Source of the DNA: Novacetimonas cocois
GTDB lineage: Bacteria; Pseudomonadota; Alphaproteobacteria; Acetobacterales; Acetobacteraceae
NCBI RefSeq assembly: GCF_003311635.1
Contig: NZ_QEXL01000015.1
Span: 35,083-99,082, forward strand
Reading direction: 5' to 3'
Length of the DNA: 64,000 nucleotides
Numbering within the stretch: position 1 is the first letter of the stretch; every line of letters begins with the position of its first letter. A program made the translations under genes and the position numbers. This document shows positions 52,155 through 61,678 of this stretch, in pieces. The notes beneath the pieces are model-generated. The model was not told where the DNA came from. It saw nothing but the letters and a program-made list of their open reading frames with translations, and made no database searches.

Positions 52155-53033
52155 TCACTTTTTCAAAGCTGTCCCGTTTTCCATCCTGCGCAGGGGCGGA
52201 TGCGCGATCATGTCGATGATGGCGGCCGCCGTTTCCTCGACCGAACGATGCGTGACATCGATAACCGGCCAGCCATGCCGGGCACACAGCCGACGCGCCC
52301 AGACAAGCTCCTCCTCCACCCGCGTCGGATCGACGTAAGGACGCATGGACTCATCGGATATCCTGCGCCGGGCGAATTTACGGCCCGGCAGCATCATTCC
52401 CACCCGCGAACGCCGGATTTCCACCAGTGTATGCGGGTCGATCATCAGGCCGACAACGGTTCCCCGGTACTCCAGCAGGCCAGCGGGAAGTGGAACATCC
52501 TGCACCAGCGGAACATTGGCCGCGCGCACCCCGCGATTGGCGAGATAGAAGCAGGTGGGGGTTTTCGACGTTCGCGATACCCCCACCAGAATCACGTCCG
52601 CGTCCTCCAGCGACTTGGCCCGCTGCCCGTCATCATGACCGATGACGTACTGCATGGCGTCAATGCGACGGCGATATTCATCGTCCATGACATACTGGCC
52701 GCCCGGGTGACGTTCCGCCCGCCTGCCGGTTTCGCGTTCCAGAAAATAGATGGTGCTGTCGAGGATGTTTTCGACATGCACCCCCATGCGGTGGCACCCC
52801 GTCCGCAGCGCATCGCGCAGGACGGGCGTCGTCAGGGACGACAGGACCGGCCCCGGTTCCGCCGCAATCCCGGCCAGGACACGCCCGACCTGAATTTGCG
52901 AGCGGACCAGATTCCAGCTGCGTTGCACGAAAGACGATTCCGGAAACTGCGCGCCACAGGCACGCACGACCGCCTCCAGCGTCTGGCCCGTGGCCTCTGA
53001 CACCAGATGCAGGACAATCGGCTGACTGTTCAT
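52155..53033 (-). CDS. Pyruvate phosphate dikinase regulatory protein (kinase/pyrophosphorylase)
   Basis: 292 residues, DUF299 family. The P-loop-like GVSRTSKT is at 151-158; also typical are LHLVSEATGQTLEAVVRAC at the start and WPVIDVTHRSVEETAAAIID at the end. Members inactivate PPDK or PEP synthase by ADP-dependent threonine phosphorylation and reactivate it by phosphorolysis. It lies 56 bp downstream of ppdK on the same strand, its expected target. Confidence 0.9.
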   Translation of the reverse strand: MNSQPIVLHLVSEATGQTLEAVVRACGAQFPESSFVQRSWNLVRSQIQVGRVLAGIAAEPGPVLSSLTTPVLRDALRTGCHRMGVHVENILDSTIYFLERETGRRAERHPGGQYVMDDEYRRRIDAMQYVIGHDDGQRAKSLEDADVILVGVSRTSKTPTCFYLANRGVRAANVPLVQDVPLPAGLLEYRGTVVGLMIDPHTLVEIRRSRVGMMLPGRKFARRRISDESMRPYVDPTRVEEELVWARRLCARHGWPVIDVTHRSVEETAAAIIDMIAHPPLRRMENGTALKK

Positions 53034-53089
53034 ATATTTTCGCAGTGCAGCGCCATCATCAGACGGCGCTGCCTGCCCCCACGCTGTGG

Positions 53090-55762
53090 TCAGGCGACCG
53101 CGTTTTCCTCACGATGGGCCAGCGCCGCCTGGGCCGCAGCCAGACGTGCCACCGGCACACGGAAGGGCGAGCACGAGACGTAATCCAGACCGACCTCGTC
53201 AAAGAAGGCAATCGAATCCGGATCCCCCCCATGTTCGCCGCAGATGCCCAGTTTCAGGTCCGGACGCGTCGCACGCCCCCGTTCACTGCCCATCCGCACC
53301 AGCGCCCCGACGCCGTCCCGATCGATCGACACGAACGGGTCCTTCGACAGCAGTCCGTGATCCACATAGAACGGCAGGAACGATCCGGCATCGTCGCGCG
53401 ACAGGCCAAAGGTCGTCTGCGTCAGGTCATTGGTCCCGAACGAGAAGAAATCGGCACATTCCGCGATTTCCCCCGCCTGTATCGCCGCGCGGGGCAGTTC
53501 GATCATCGTGCCGATCCGATAGTCGAGCGCGGCGCCACGTTCGCGCAGGACGGACGCGATTTCCGCCTCCGCCGCGCGGCGGACCACCTCCAGCTCCGCA
53601 CGGGTCGCAACCAGCGGGATCATGATTTCCGGCACGATCCCCTTGCCCGTCTCGTCCGAGACCTGCAACGCGGCCTCGATGATCGCACGGACCTGCATTG
53701 CATAGATTTCCGGATTGGTCAGGCCCAGCCGACAGCCGCGATGACCAAGCATCGGATTGGCCTCCGCAAGGGCGGCGCAACGGGCGCGTACCTCTTCGAC
53801 CGTCCGGCCCAGCGCGGCGGCGACCTCGGCAATTTCGGCATCGGCATGCGGCAGGAATTCATGCAGTGGCGGATCAAGCAGCCGCACCGTGACCGGAAGC
53901 CCGGCCATGATGCGGAAGATGCTGACGAAATCCTCCCGCTGGAAGGTAAGAAGCGCATTGATCGCGCGCTGGCGCACCGCCTCTTCATCCGCGATGATCA
54001 TCTGGCGCACATGTCCGATCCTGTCAGGGCCGAAGAACATATGTTCCGTGCGCGCCAGCCCGATTCCTTCCGCCCCGAAACGGCGCGCCGTACGGGCATC
54101 GTCGGGTGTTTCGGCATTGGCGCGCACGCCAAGGCGACGGATGGAATCGGCCCATCCCATCAGGGTGTTGAAGTCATCCGACAGGACCGGGGGAATCGTC
54201 GCGACGCGCCCCAGATAGACGGCCCCCGTACTGCCATCGAGGGTGATCCAGTCACCTTCGGCGATGGAATGACCGTCAATGGTCATGACCATGGTGGCAT
54301 AATCGATATGGATGCTTCCCGCGCCGGCGACGCAGACGCGTCCCATGCCGCGCGCGACGACGGCGGCATGCGACGTCATGCCGCCACGCGCCGTAAGCAC
54401 GCCACGGGCGGCGTGCATGCCATGCACGTCTTCGGGCGACGTTTCCACGCGCACCAGGATCACGTCCTCGCCACGCGCGGCGCGTGCCTCGCACTCCTCT
54501 GCGGTGAACACAACCGCGCCGGAGGCCGCGCCGGGCGACGCGGGCAAGCCACGCGTCAGCTGAATACGCTCGGCCTTCGGATCAAGGGCGGGATGCAGCA
54601 ACTGGTCGAGCGAGGTCGCCGGGACGCGACGGATCGCGTCTTCCTTGGAAATCAGCCCTTCGCGCGCCATGTCGATGGAGATTTTCAGGGCGGCGGCGGC
54701 CGTCCGCTTGCCGTTACGGGTCTGCAGCAGGTACAGGACGTTGCGCTGGACCGTGAATTCGATGTCCTGCATGTCGCGGTAATGACGTTCCAGCAGGGTG
54801 CGGACCCGCAGCAGTTCGGCATACGCGTCAGGCAGCACCGTTTCCATGGGATGCTGCCCTTCCTCCGCACGGGCATTGGACATGGGCTGCGGGGTGCGGA
54901 TCCCGGCGACCACATCCTCGCCCTGCGCATTGATCAGGTATTCGCCATAGAAGACATCCTCGCCCGTGGCAGGATCGCGGGTGAAGCACACGCCCGTGGC
55001 ACAGTCGTCGCCCATGTTGCCGAACACCATCGACTGGACATTGACCGCCGTCCCCCAGGAGGCCGGGATATCATGCAGCCTGCGATAGGTATTGGCGCGC
55101 GGGTTCATCCAGGAACCGAAGACCGCGCCAATGGCCCCCCACAGCTGCGCCTGCGGATCGGAGGGGAATTCCTGACCGGTATGTTCGCGGATGATCTCGT
55201 GATAGGCGCCGACGACCTCGCGCCATTGCGCGGCGGAGATGGCGGTGTCGTCAAGAACGCCCAGCGTCCGCTTGAACTGGTCGAGGACATCCTCGAAATG
55301 GTGGTGGGTGACCCCCATGACCACGGATCCGTACATCTGCACGAACCGGCGATAGCTGTCCCATGCAAAGCGCGGATCGCCGGATGAACGGGCCAGTCCT
55401 TCCACCGTCCTGTCATTGAGGCCGAGGTTGAGGACCGTATCCATCATTCCCGGCATGGACACGCGGGCCCCGGAACGGACCGACACCAGCAGCGGTGCAT
55501 TTTCATCGCCGAAACGCAGCCCCATCGCCGTCTCGATGCGCTGCATGGCCGCATCCACCTGGGCGCGGAGATCGTCGGGATAATTGCGCCCGTTTTCATA
55601 GAACGCCGAGCAGACATCCGTCGTTATGGTAAAGCCGGGCGGGACCGGCAGGCCGATCGACGCCATTTCCGCAAGATTCGCGCCCTTCCCGCCGAGGAGA
55701 TTGCGCATTTCCGCGCGTCCTTCGTTCAGGCCGTTTCCGAAACTGTATACCCACTTCGTCAT
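53090..55762 (-). CDS. ppdK: Pyruvate, phosphate dikinase
   Basis: 890 residues from ATG 55762. The nucleotide-binding domain begins KWVYSFGNGLNEGRAEMRNL; the swivelling domain has the catalytic histidine in GGMTSHAAVVARGMGR, preceded by the phosphorylatable threonine; the C-terminal TIM barrel has FFSFGTNDLTQTTFGLSRDD. It interconverts pyruvate, ATP and phosphate with PEP, AMP and pyrophosphate. In acetic acid bacteria it supplies PEP for gluconeogenesis. Followed by its regulator gene. Confidence 0.95.
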   Translation of the reverse strand: MTKWVYSFGNGLNEGRAEMRNLLGGKGANLAEMASIGLPVPPGFTITTDVCSAFYENGRNYPDDLRAQVDAAMQRIETAMGLRFGDENAPLLVSVRSGARVSMPGMMDTVLNLGLNDRTVEGLARSSGDPRFAWDSYRRFVQMYGSVVMGVTHHHFEDVLDQFKRTLGVLDDTAISAAQWREVVGAYHEIIREHTGQEFPSDPQAQLWGAIGAVFGSWMNPRANTYRRLHDIPASWGTAVNVQSMVFGNMGDDCATGVCFTRDPATGEDVFYGEYLINAQGEDVVAGIRTPQPMSNARAEEGQHPMETVLPDAYAELLRVRTLLERHYRDMQDIEFTVQRNVLYLLQTRNGKRTAAAALKISIDMAREGLISKEDAIRRVPATSLDQLLHPALDPKAERIQLTRGLPASPGAASGAVVFTAEECEARAARGEDVILVRVETSPEDVHGMHAARGVLTARGGMTSHAAVVARGMGRVCVAGAGSIHIDYATMVMTIDGHSIAEGDWITLDGSTGAVYLGRVATIPPVLSDDFNTLMGWADSIRRLGVRANAETPDDARTARRFGAEGIGLARTEHMFFGPDRIGHVRQMIIADEEAVRQRAINALLTFQREDFVSIFRIMAGLPVTVRLLDPPLHEFLPHADAEIAEVAAALGRTVEEVRARCAALAEANPMLGHRGCRLGLTNPEIYAMQVRAIIEAALQVSDETGKGIVPEIMIPLVATRAELEVVRRAAEAEIASVLRERGAALDYRIGTMIELPRAAIQAGEIAECADFFSFGTNDLTQTTFGLSRDDAGSFLPFYVDHGLLSKDPFVSIDRDGVGALVRMGSERGRATRPDLKLGICGEHGGDPDSIAFFDEVGLDYVSCSPFRVPVARLAAAQAALAHREENAVA

Positions 55763-56216
55763 GTCTGCTCGTTCCCACTTGCGATAGCGCCACACCCCTG
55801 AAATCCCATTCTGGCGCAAGGAATGCAAAGGCAGGCCACCATATTCTTCATATTATTGTTTTCAGCAGGGCCAGATAGAAAAATTATGCGAGTTCCCGAA
55901 TTTCGGCAACAGATATTTTCGCGCCACGGGCATGACAATACATCAGGAATGCGAACATATCGCAAATGGACGCCATTAATGACAGACAAGAGTGGTCCGG
56001 TTCTGTTGCATTGCAACATATTTATTTCAATATCTTGCAGTGGGCATGGTGGCTTTGCGGTTTTCTACTTCAACAGGATTTTGCCATGACCGGATATCGG
56101 TGATACCAGCCCGGATACTGCAACGGTGGCATTCCTTTGCGTCTGCCGCCGTGGAACATTACACTGGGCCGTGGCATTCAGTACACGCCGCCCCCCAATC
56201 ACCAAGGACAGGAAAC
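55763..56216. other. Control region between divergent ppdK and bfr
   Basis: 454 bp without a gene. A perfect dyad GTTGCA-T-TGCAAC lies at 56005-56017, next to the A/T-rich CATATTTATTTCAATATC. No obvious Irr or Fur box was found before bfr. The dyad is the only candidate operator I see. Confidence 0.4.
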
Positions 56217-56699
56217 ATGATCCGCGATCCGAAGATCATCGAACATCTCAATACCCAGCTTACCAACGAACTGACGGCCATCAACCAGTATTTCCTGCAT
56301 GCCCGCACGCTCAACCACTGGGGCGTCACCCTGCTGGGCAAGAAGGAATACGAAGAATCAATCGAGGAAATGCGTCATGCCGACTGGCTGATCGAACGCA
56401 TCCTGTTCCTTGGCGGCCTGCCCAACGTCCAGCGCTACAACCAGATCCTCATCGGCCAGAATGTCGAGGAGATCCTGAAATGCGACCTGAAGCTGGAAGA
56501 AAAGGCGATCGCGGACCTGCGGGAGGCCATTGCCTACTGCGAAAGCGTGCGTGACTATGTCTCACGCGATCTGTTCCTGAAGATTCTGGACAACGAGGAA
56601 GAGCATGAGGACTTCCTCGACCGTCAGTTCGACCTGATCAAAATGATCGGCATCGAACGCTATATCCAGCTCAACTCCGGCTCGGCCGAACAGGACTGA
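56217..56699 (+). CDS. bfr: Bacterioferritin
   Basis: 160 residues. All ferroxidase ligands are present: E18, E51, H54, E94, E127 and H130, and the haem ligand is M52 (EEMRHADWLIERILF). It forms the 24-mer that oxidises and stores iron. GGACAGGAAAC gives the ribosome site. It is convergent with the ferredoxin gene bfd, which releases its iron; the stop codons are about 90 bp apart with a hairpin between. Confidence 0.95.
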   Translation: MIRDPKIIEHLNTQLTNELTAINQYFLHARTLNHWGVTLLGKKEYEESIEEMRHADWLIERILFLGGLPNVQRYNQILIGQNVEEILKCDLKLEEKAIADLREAIAYCESVRDYVSRDLFLKILDNEEEHEDFLDRQFDLIKMIGIERYIQLNSGSAEQD

Positions 56700-56711
56700 T
56701 CCATACCTGCG

Positions 56712-56739
56712 CGTCGGCCATCCTTCGGGCTGGCCGGCG
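56712..56739. terminator. Hairpin between convergent bfr and bfd
   Basis: CGTCGGCCA (56712-56720) pairs, with one wobble, with TGGCCGGCG (56731-56739) around TCCTTCGGGC. No strong T-run. Probably a shared terminator. Confidence 0.5.
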
Positions 56740-56787
56740 TTATCCCTGCATGGCGAAGACGGGTATGTGCCGTGACGCCGCTTGCCT

Positions 56788-57018
56788 TCAGGCCAGCAGG
56801 GAACTTTCCGCGCCACCCGACAGGCCAAGCTCCGCGCCCTGTCCCTCATGCGCCTGGCGCAGCGCGCGGCGCAGCAGACACAGCACGCCCGGAACGCAGT
56901 TACCGCACTGCGCCTTGCACCCCTTCGCCGCATAAACTTCCTTCGGACGGGTTGCCCCCTGATTTACCGCCATATCGACATCTGTATCCGTCAGCATGTT
57001 GCACGAGCAGACAAACAT
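56788..57018 (-). CDS. bfd: Bacterioferritin-associated ferredoxin
   Basis: 76 residues from ATG 57018 (GGATGGG six bases upstream; an ATG at 57033 is also in frame). The 2Fe-2S cysteines are C4, C6, C38 and C41 (MFVCSC and KAQCGNC), the same numbers as in E. coli Bfd. There is an extra Cys at 34. It passes electrons to bacterioferritin to mobilise iron under iron shortage. The promoter carries a Fur-like palindrome. Confidence 0.9.
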   Translation of the reverse strand: MFVCSCNMLTDTDVDMAVNQGATRPKEVYAAKGCKAQCGNCVPGVLCLLRRALRQAHEGQGAELGLSGGAESSLLA

Positions 57019-57051
57019 GAAACACCCATCCATTACCGCGAGTCCGTTCAC

Positions 57052-57079
57052 TATATATGAGAACAATTCTCACTATCAA
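57052..57079 (-). promoter_or_regulatory. bfd promoter with embedded Fur-like box
   Basis: On the minus strand TTGATA (57074-57079) and TATATA (57052-57057) are 16 bp apart. The spacer holds TGAGAA-TTG-TTCTCA (57058-57072), a perfect palindrome close to known Fur boxes. A bound repressor would block RNA polymerase when iron is plentiful, the logic expected for bfd. Confidence 0.75.
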
Positions 57080-57291
57080 TGGGTGGATGATAATTTTTCG
57101 CAATTGGATGGACACGCCCGTGCGAGCACCTTCCCGCACCCCATGACCGGCGCGCGAAAGGCATGACAGCAGACCGTTTTGCAAAGGGAGCAGGTCATGT
57201 CCGACAGCCGCCCGACAAGGGCGTGCAGCCATCGACATGTATGGACATGCCGTCACCCGACCGCTCCGGCATCGGGTGACGGGAAGCAGAA
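57080..57291. other. Gene-free stretch between bfd promoter and icd terminator
   Basis: Nothing coding is supported. Short near-repeats of GACATG occur at 57232-57248 without clear meaning. Confidence 0.3.
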
Positions 57292-57323
57292 CGCCCCACA
57301 TGGATATCGATCCATGCGGGGCG
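57292..57323 (-). terminator. Long hairpin after icd
   Basis: CGCCCCACATGGAT (57292-57305) pairs with ATCCATGCGGGGCG (57310-57323), with one wobble on the minus strand and loop CGAT. It starts 14 bases past the icd stop. The T-run is poor (TTCTGCTT), but stem length favours a terminator. Confidence 0.65.
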
Positions 57324-57337
57324 CGTGTCTGCAGATA

Positions 57338-58552
57338 TCAGCCCAGCTTCTTGCGCAGGCGCGCATCGAGCACGTCCAGGAATGGCTGGGTATCCAGCCA
57401 TTTGGTGCCGTTGCCCACCAGCAGGGCGAGGTCCTTGGTCATTTCCCCGCCTTCAACCGTTTCAACGCAGACGCGTTCCAGCGTTTCGGCAAAATGGATG
57501 ACATCGGGGGTGTCGTCGAAACGCCCGCGATAGGCCAGCCCCCGCGTCCATGCGAAGATGGAGGCGATAGGATTCGTGCTGGTCGGGCGTCCCTTCTGAT
57601 ATTCGCGGAAATGACGGGTCACGGTGCCATGCGCGGCTTCCGCCTCCACCACGTCGCCCGTGGGGTTCAGCAGGACCGAGGTCATCAGGCCAAGGCTGCC
57701 GAACCCCTGCGCGACGATATCGCTCTCCACATCGCCGTCATAGTTCTTGCAGGCCCAGACGTAGCCGCCGCTCCATTTCAGGGCGCAGGCCACCATGTCG
57801 TCAATCAGGCGATGTTCGTATGTCAGGCCCAGCTTTTCGAAATCCGTGCGGAATTCGCGGTCATAGACCTCCTGGAACACATCCTTGAACATGCCGTCAT
57901 AGGCCTTGAGGATCGTGTTCTTGGTGGACAGGTAAACCGGCAGCTTGCGATCACGGCCATAGGACAGCGACGCTCGGGCAAACCCCTCGATCGAGGCACG
58001 GGTATTGTGCATGCCCAGCGCCACGCCCGGCCCCTTGAAATCATGCACGTCAAGGACCTGCTCCTCTCCGCCATCGGCGGGGACATAACGCAGCGTGACC
58101 TTGCCGGGGCCGGGAATACGGGTTTCGGCCGCGCGGTAGATATCCCCATAGGCATGCCGCCCGATGACGATCGGCCTGGTCCAGTGCGGCACCAGACGCG
58201 GCACATTGGAACAGATGATGGGTTCGCGGAAAATGGTGCCGTCCAGGATATTGCGGATCGTCCCGTTGGGGGAGCGCCACATTTTCTTAAGGCCGAATTC
58301 CTTGACCCGTTCCTCGTCCGGGGTGATCGTCGCGCACTTGACGCCCACGCCATACCGGCGGACAGCTTCGGCTGCCTCGACCGTGACGCGATCGTCCGTC
58401 TCGTCGCGATGGACAATCCCCAGGTCGAAGTATTTCAGGTCGATATCCAGATAGGGCAGTATCAGGCGTTCCTTGATGAAATGCCAGATAATGCGCGTCA
58501 TTTCATCCCCGTCCATTTCAACAACGGGATTTTTTACCTTGATTTTGGCCAT
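57338..58552 (-). CDS. icd: NADP-dependent isocitrate dehydrogenase
   Basis: 404 residues, eukaryote-like dimeric type. Landmarks: [20 protein letters not shown] at the start, the substrate region [20 protein letters not shown], the metal Asp in [20 protein letters not shown], and [16 protein letters not shown] near the NADP-binding site. It turns isocitrate to 2-oxoglutarate in the citric acid cycle. A terminator hairpin follows. Single gene. Confidence 0.95.
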   Translation of the reverse strand: MAKIKVKNPVVEMDGDEMTRIIWHFIKERLILPYLDIDLKYFDLGIVHRDETDDRVTVEAAEAVRRYGVGVKCATITPDEERVKEFGLKKMWRSPNGTIRNILDGTIFREPIICSNVPRLVPHWTRPIVIGRHAYGDIYRAAETRIPGPGKVTLRYVPADGGEEQVLDVHDFKGPGVALGMHNTRASIEGFARASLSYGRDRKLPVYLSTKNTILKAYDGMFKDVFQEVYDREFRTDFEKLGLTYEHRLIDDMVACALKWSGGYVWACKNYDGDVESDIVAQGFGSLGLMTSVLLNPTGDVVEAEAAHGTVTRHFREYQKGRPTSTNPIASIFAWTRGLAYRGRFDDTPDVIHFAETLERVCVETVEGGEMTKDLALLVGNGTKWLDTQPFLDVLDARLRKKLG

Positions 58553-58716
58553 GAATGTGTCCGCTCTTTATTGTTACATCCATGCAGGCATGGACATTTC
58601 CTTGGGGCGAACATTAATAAAGGCCACTCTGGCGAAGAATAAAGAGATACAGGCACCTCCCCTCTTCACAAACATGACAGCACGAAAAGAAAGGCCGGAC
58701 CGGCGTGTCTTGTGCC

Positions 58717-60180
58717 TTACCCACGTGCCTGCCGTAACTGGCGCGAAAGCATGCCCAGTACAAACATCAGGATCACCCCGAATGGCACAAGCCATGTGAA
58801 AGCAATGGCATGCCCACGGGGATGGACGAACATCATGACGCCGCAGACACTTAGCAGCGTCAGGATGAAGGCAGGCAGCACATCCCTGACATCCGCACGC
58901 GGCAGGAACATGGCGAACAGGAACGCCCCCAGCATCGCGCCATAGGAACAGGCGGCGACCGAAAGTCCGAACACCACCGCAGGGCCATGACTGCGTGAAA
59001 AGCCCAGGGCGGCCAGCACAAGAATCACGGCCCAGCCCAGCGTCACCACCCGCGCGAATGCCAGCGGACGCAGGCGCAGGCGACGTGCCGCATCGGCACA
59101 CGGTCCGGAAAAGTCGAGCAATGTTGCGCTTGTCATCGAATTGAGCGTCGCGGACAACGACCCCATCGTGGCGCTGAGCAGCCCGGCGATCAGCAGCCCG
59201 GCAAGCCCCTGCGGCAGTCCGCGCACGATAAAGTCGGGGAAAAGTTCGTCGGACGCATGAAGTCCCACCTCCGCCAGCGACCGGCCATCGTTATGCGCCC
59301 ACAACAGGATCCCCACCAGCGAGAGCAGCGCGAACAGCCCCCCGACCATGAACCCGCTGCCAATCAGCGCCTTGCGGGCATCGGCAAGGTTCCGCGCCGC
59401 CAGGACGCGCTGCACCATCAGCTGGTCCGTCCCGTGGGATGCCATCGACATGATCGCCCCGCCCAGCACAGCGGCGAAGGGTGTATAGGGATTGAGGAAA
59501 AACATCGACGAACGCTGGAACAGATGAAACCTGTTGGAATGCGTCAGCATGTGCGTCTGCCCCGCCGTTTCGTGATGGAACAGCAGAAAGACACAGGCAG
59601 CCGCCCCCGTCACATAAACCGCAAGCTGTATGGCGTCGGACCAGACCACGGCCCGCAGTCCGCCAAACAGCGTATAAAACAGCGTCAGCCCCATGATCAG
59701 GAGCATCACGACGACATCAGGCAGCGGGAAATGCATTGCGGCCAGGATGGCGGCCACGGGCAGCATGCCCGCGAACATCCTGATCCCTTCGGCAAGGACG
59801 CGCATCAGAAGAAAGGTGACCGACACCGTACGTTCCATCGAGGAACCGAAACGCTGCCCCAGATACTGATAGACGCTGCTGAACTTTCCGGAAAAGTAAT
59901 GCGGCAGGAACAGCCAGGCCACCAGCGCGCGCCCCACGACATATCCCGTTGCCAGACCGACAAAGACCATGCCGTTGCCATAGGCGATGCCGGGAATGCT
60001 GATGACCGTAAGGGTTGAGGTTTCCGTCGCGACAAGGGACAGGCAGATCGCCCACCACGGCAGGTCGTGCCCCCCGCCGACATATGCGGAAACGGAATCC
60101 TGCCGTCCCGACAGCGCGAACGCGATGAACGGCAGCGTCAGACAGTAGATGCAGATAATCGCGAGATCGACAGGAGACAT
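58717..60180 (-). CDS. Sodium:solute symporter (SSS) family transporter
   Basis: 487 residues from ATG 60180. Twelve to fourteen membrane helices; SSS features include WWAICLSLVATETSTLTVIS (helix 2) and the block MASHGTDQLMVQRVLAARNL. Divergent from the beta-lactamase-fold gene and murQ. In other bacteria such SSS members sit in amino-sugar or sialic acid loci, so uptake of MurNAc, anhydroMurNAc or a muropeptide is a sensible guess. Substrate not proven. Confidence 0.85.
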   Translation of the reverse strand: MSPVDLAIICIYCLTLPFIAFALSGRQDSVSAYVGGGHDLPWWAICLSLVATETSTLTVISIPGIAYGNGMVFVGLATGYVVGRALVAWLFLPHYFSGKFSSVYQYLGQRFGSSMERTVSVTFLLMRVLAEGIRMFAGMLPVAAILAAMHFPLPDVVVMLLIMGLTLFYTLFGGLRAVVWSDAIQLAVYVTGAAACVFLLFHHETAGQTHMLTHSNRFHLFQRSSMFFLNPYTPFAAVLGGAIMSMASHGTDQLMVQRVLAARNLADARKALIGSGFMVGGLFALLSLVGILLWAHNDGRSLAEVGLHASDELFPDFIVRGLPQGLAGLLIAGLLSATMGSLSATLNSMTSATLLDFSGPCADAARRLRLRPLAFARVVTLGWAVILVLAALGFSRSHGPAVVFGLSVAACSYGAMLGAFLFAMFLPRADVRDVLPAFILTLLSVCGVMMFVHPRGHAIAFTWLVPFGVILMFVLGMLSRQLRQARG

Positions 60181-60459
60181 GCCGGTTCCATCACACTTCA
60201 GAAACATGGATCATATGACCAAAGCAATACCATATGAACGCCGAAGGCCATCCTGCCCCGAAACATTTTTTTTGTCATTCCGAAACGGAACCATCCCATG
60301 AAAAAATAAACCATGCGTGTTTATCGCAGGAATTTCATGGAAATCCGCATTCCCGGATGGAACGACAGGCATGGAACAGGATTGTCATTTCATAACCACA
60401 ATGGTATTTATTCTGTATCAGGCATATGCATGCCTCCCCTGTCACCGGATCCCTTGCCC

Positions 60460-61641
60460 ATGCATGCTTCCCCTGTCGCGCGACATCCTCGCCGCCGTCA
60501 TGTCCTCACGCTCGGGGGGGCGGCCATCCTCACGGCCTGCGCGCGCACCGGCCGTGGCCAGCAGATGAAATCAGGCATGGCGGATGTGGATCACCTGCTG
60601 AAACAGGCCGTCGCGACACATGCGACCCCCGGCGTGGTCTGCGCCATCGGGCATGGGCAGCAGATCGTGCACCGCGCCGTCTATGGACAGCGCGCCGTCG
60701 TCCCGACGCCCGAGCCCATGACGTGGGATACCGTGTTCGACATGGCCTCCCTGACCAAGGCCGTCATAACCGCACCATGCGTGATGCAGCTGTGGGAGGA
60801 AGGGCGGCTTGACCTCGACGATCCCGTATCGCGCTATCTGCCGCAATTCGCGACCGCCGGAAAAGGCGACATCACGATCAGGCACCTGCTGACCCATTAT
60901 TCAGGACTGCGGCCTGATCTGGACCTGACACAGAAATGGCAGGGCCGTACCGCCGCCTTTCAGCGCGTGATGGATACCGTCCCGTCCCACCCGCCCGGCA
61001 GCGGTTTCGTCTATAGCGACATCAATTTCCTCACGCTGGGCTTTCTGGTTGAAAAACTGTCCGGCATGACGCTGGATGTCTATGCCGCGCGTTATATCCT
61101 GACCCCGCTGGGCATGAACCACTCCCGCTTCCTGCCGCCTCCGGCATGGCAGGGACAGATTGCGCCGACCCAGTTCGACGATGACGGGCACATGCTGCGC
61201 GGGGTGGTGCATGATCCTTCCGCGCGTCGCATGGGCGGGGTGGCGGGACATGCCGGCCTGTTCTCCAACGCTTCGGACATGTGCGTGTATGCGCAGGCCC
61301 TGCTTGACCGCCGCGCCGGCAGGCCCTCTGCCTTTCCCCTGCAGCAGCAGACGCTGATGATGATGACGACGCCACAGCAGCCGCAGGATAAAACCGACCT
61401 GCGCGGGCTGGGCTGGGATATCTCCACCCCTTATTCCTCCCCGCGCGGGGACCATTTCCCGGTGGGGTCCTTTGGACATACGGGCTTTACCGGCACCTCG
61501 CTCTGGCTGGATCCGCAAAGCGACAGTTATGTCCTGATCCTTGCCAACCGCGTCCACCCCGACGGGCATGGCAATGTAATCCGGCTGCGCCATGATGTCG
61601 CGACAGCGGCCGCCCTGGCGCTGGCTTCGCCCCGGACCTGA
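60460..61641 (+). CDS. Beta-lactamase-fold serine hydrolase, Tat/lipoprotein signal
   Basis: 393 residues from ATG 60460; ATG 60430 is an alternative. Signal: RRRHVLTLGG with a lipobox ILTAC (Cys27), suggesting Tat export and lipid anchoring. Active site: S97-x-x-K100 (ASLTK), Y185-S-D (in place of YxN) and GHTGFTG near the end (in place of KTG). Class C beta-lactamase/AmpH-like. A similar gene accompanies murQ in the Bacillus ybb cluster, so action on peptidoglycan or muropeptides is likely. Confidence 0.8.
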   Translation: MHASPVARHPRRRHVLTLGGAAILTACARTGRGQQMKSGMADVDHLLKQAVATHATPGVVCAIGHGQQIVHRAVYGQRAVVPTPEPMTWDTVFDMASLTKAVITAPCVMQLWEEGRLDLDDPVSRYLPQFATAGKGDITIRHLLTHYSGLRPDLDLTQKWQGRTAAFQRVMDTVPSHPPGSGFVYSDINFLTLGFLVEKLSGMTLDVYAARYILTPLGMNHSRFLPPPAWQGQIAPTQFDDDGHMLRGVVHDPSARRMGGVAGHAGLFSNASDMCVYAQALLDRRAGRPSAFPLQQQTLMMMTTPQQPQDKTDLRGLGWDISTPYSSPRGDHFPVGSFGHTGFTGTSLWLDPQSDSYVLILANRVHPDGHGNVIRLRHDVATAAALALASPRT

Positions 61642-61678
61642 TCCGCCCTCCTTCTCCCTTGTCAGGAGCCCGCGCCCC

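Noticed and set aside
53045..55387. A 780-codon plus-strand frame opposite ppdK
   Set aside because: Antisense to a fully conserved PPDK gene; no motif of its own.
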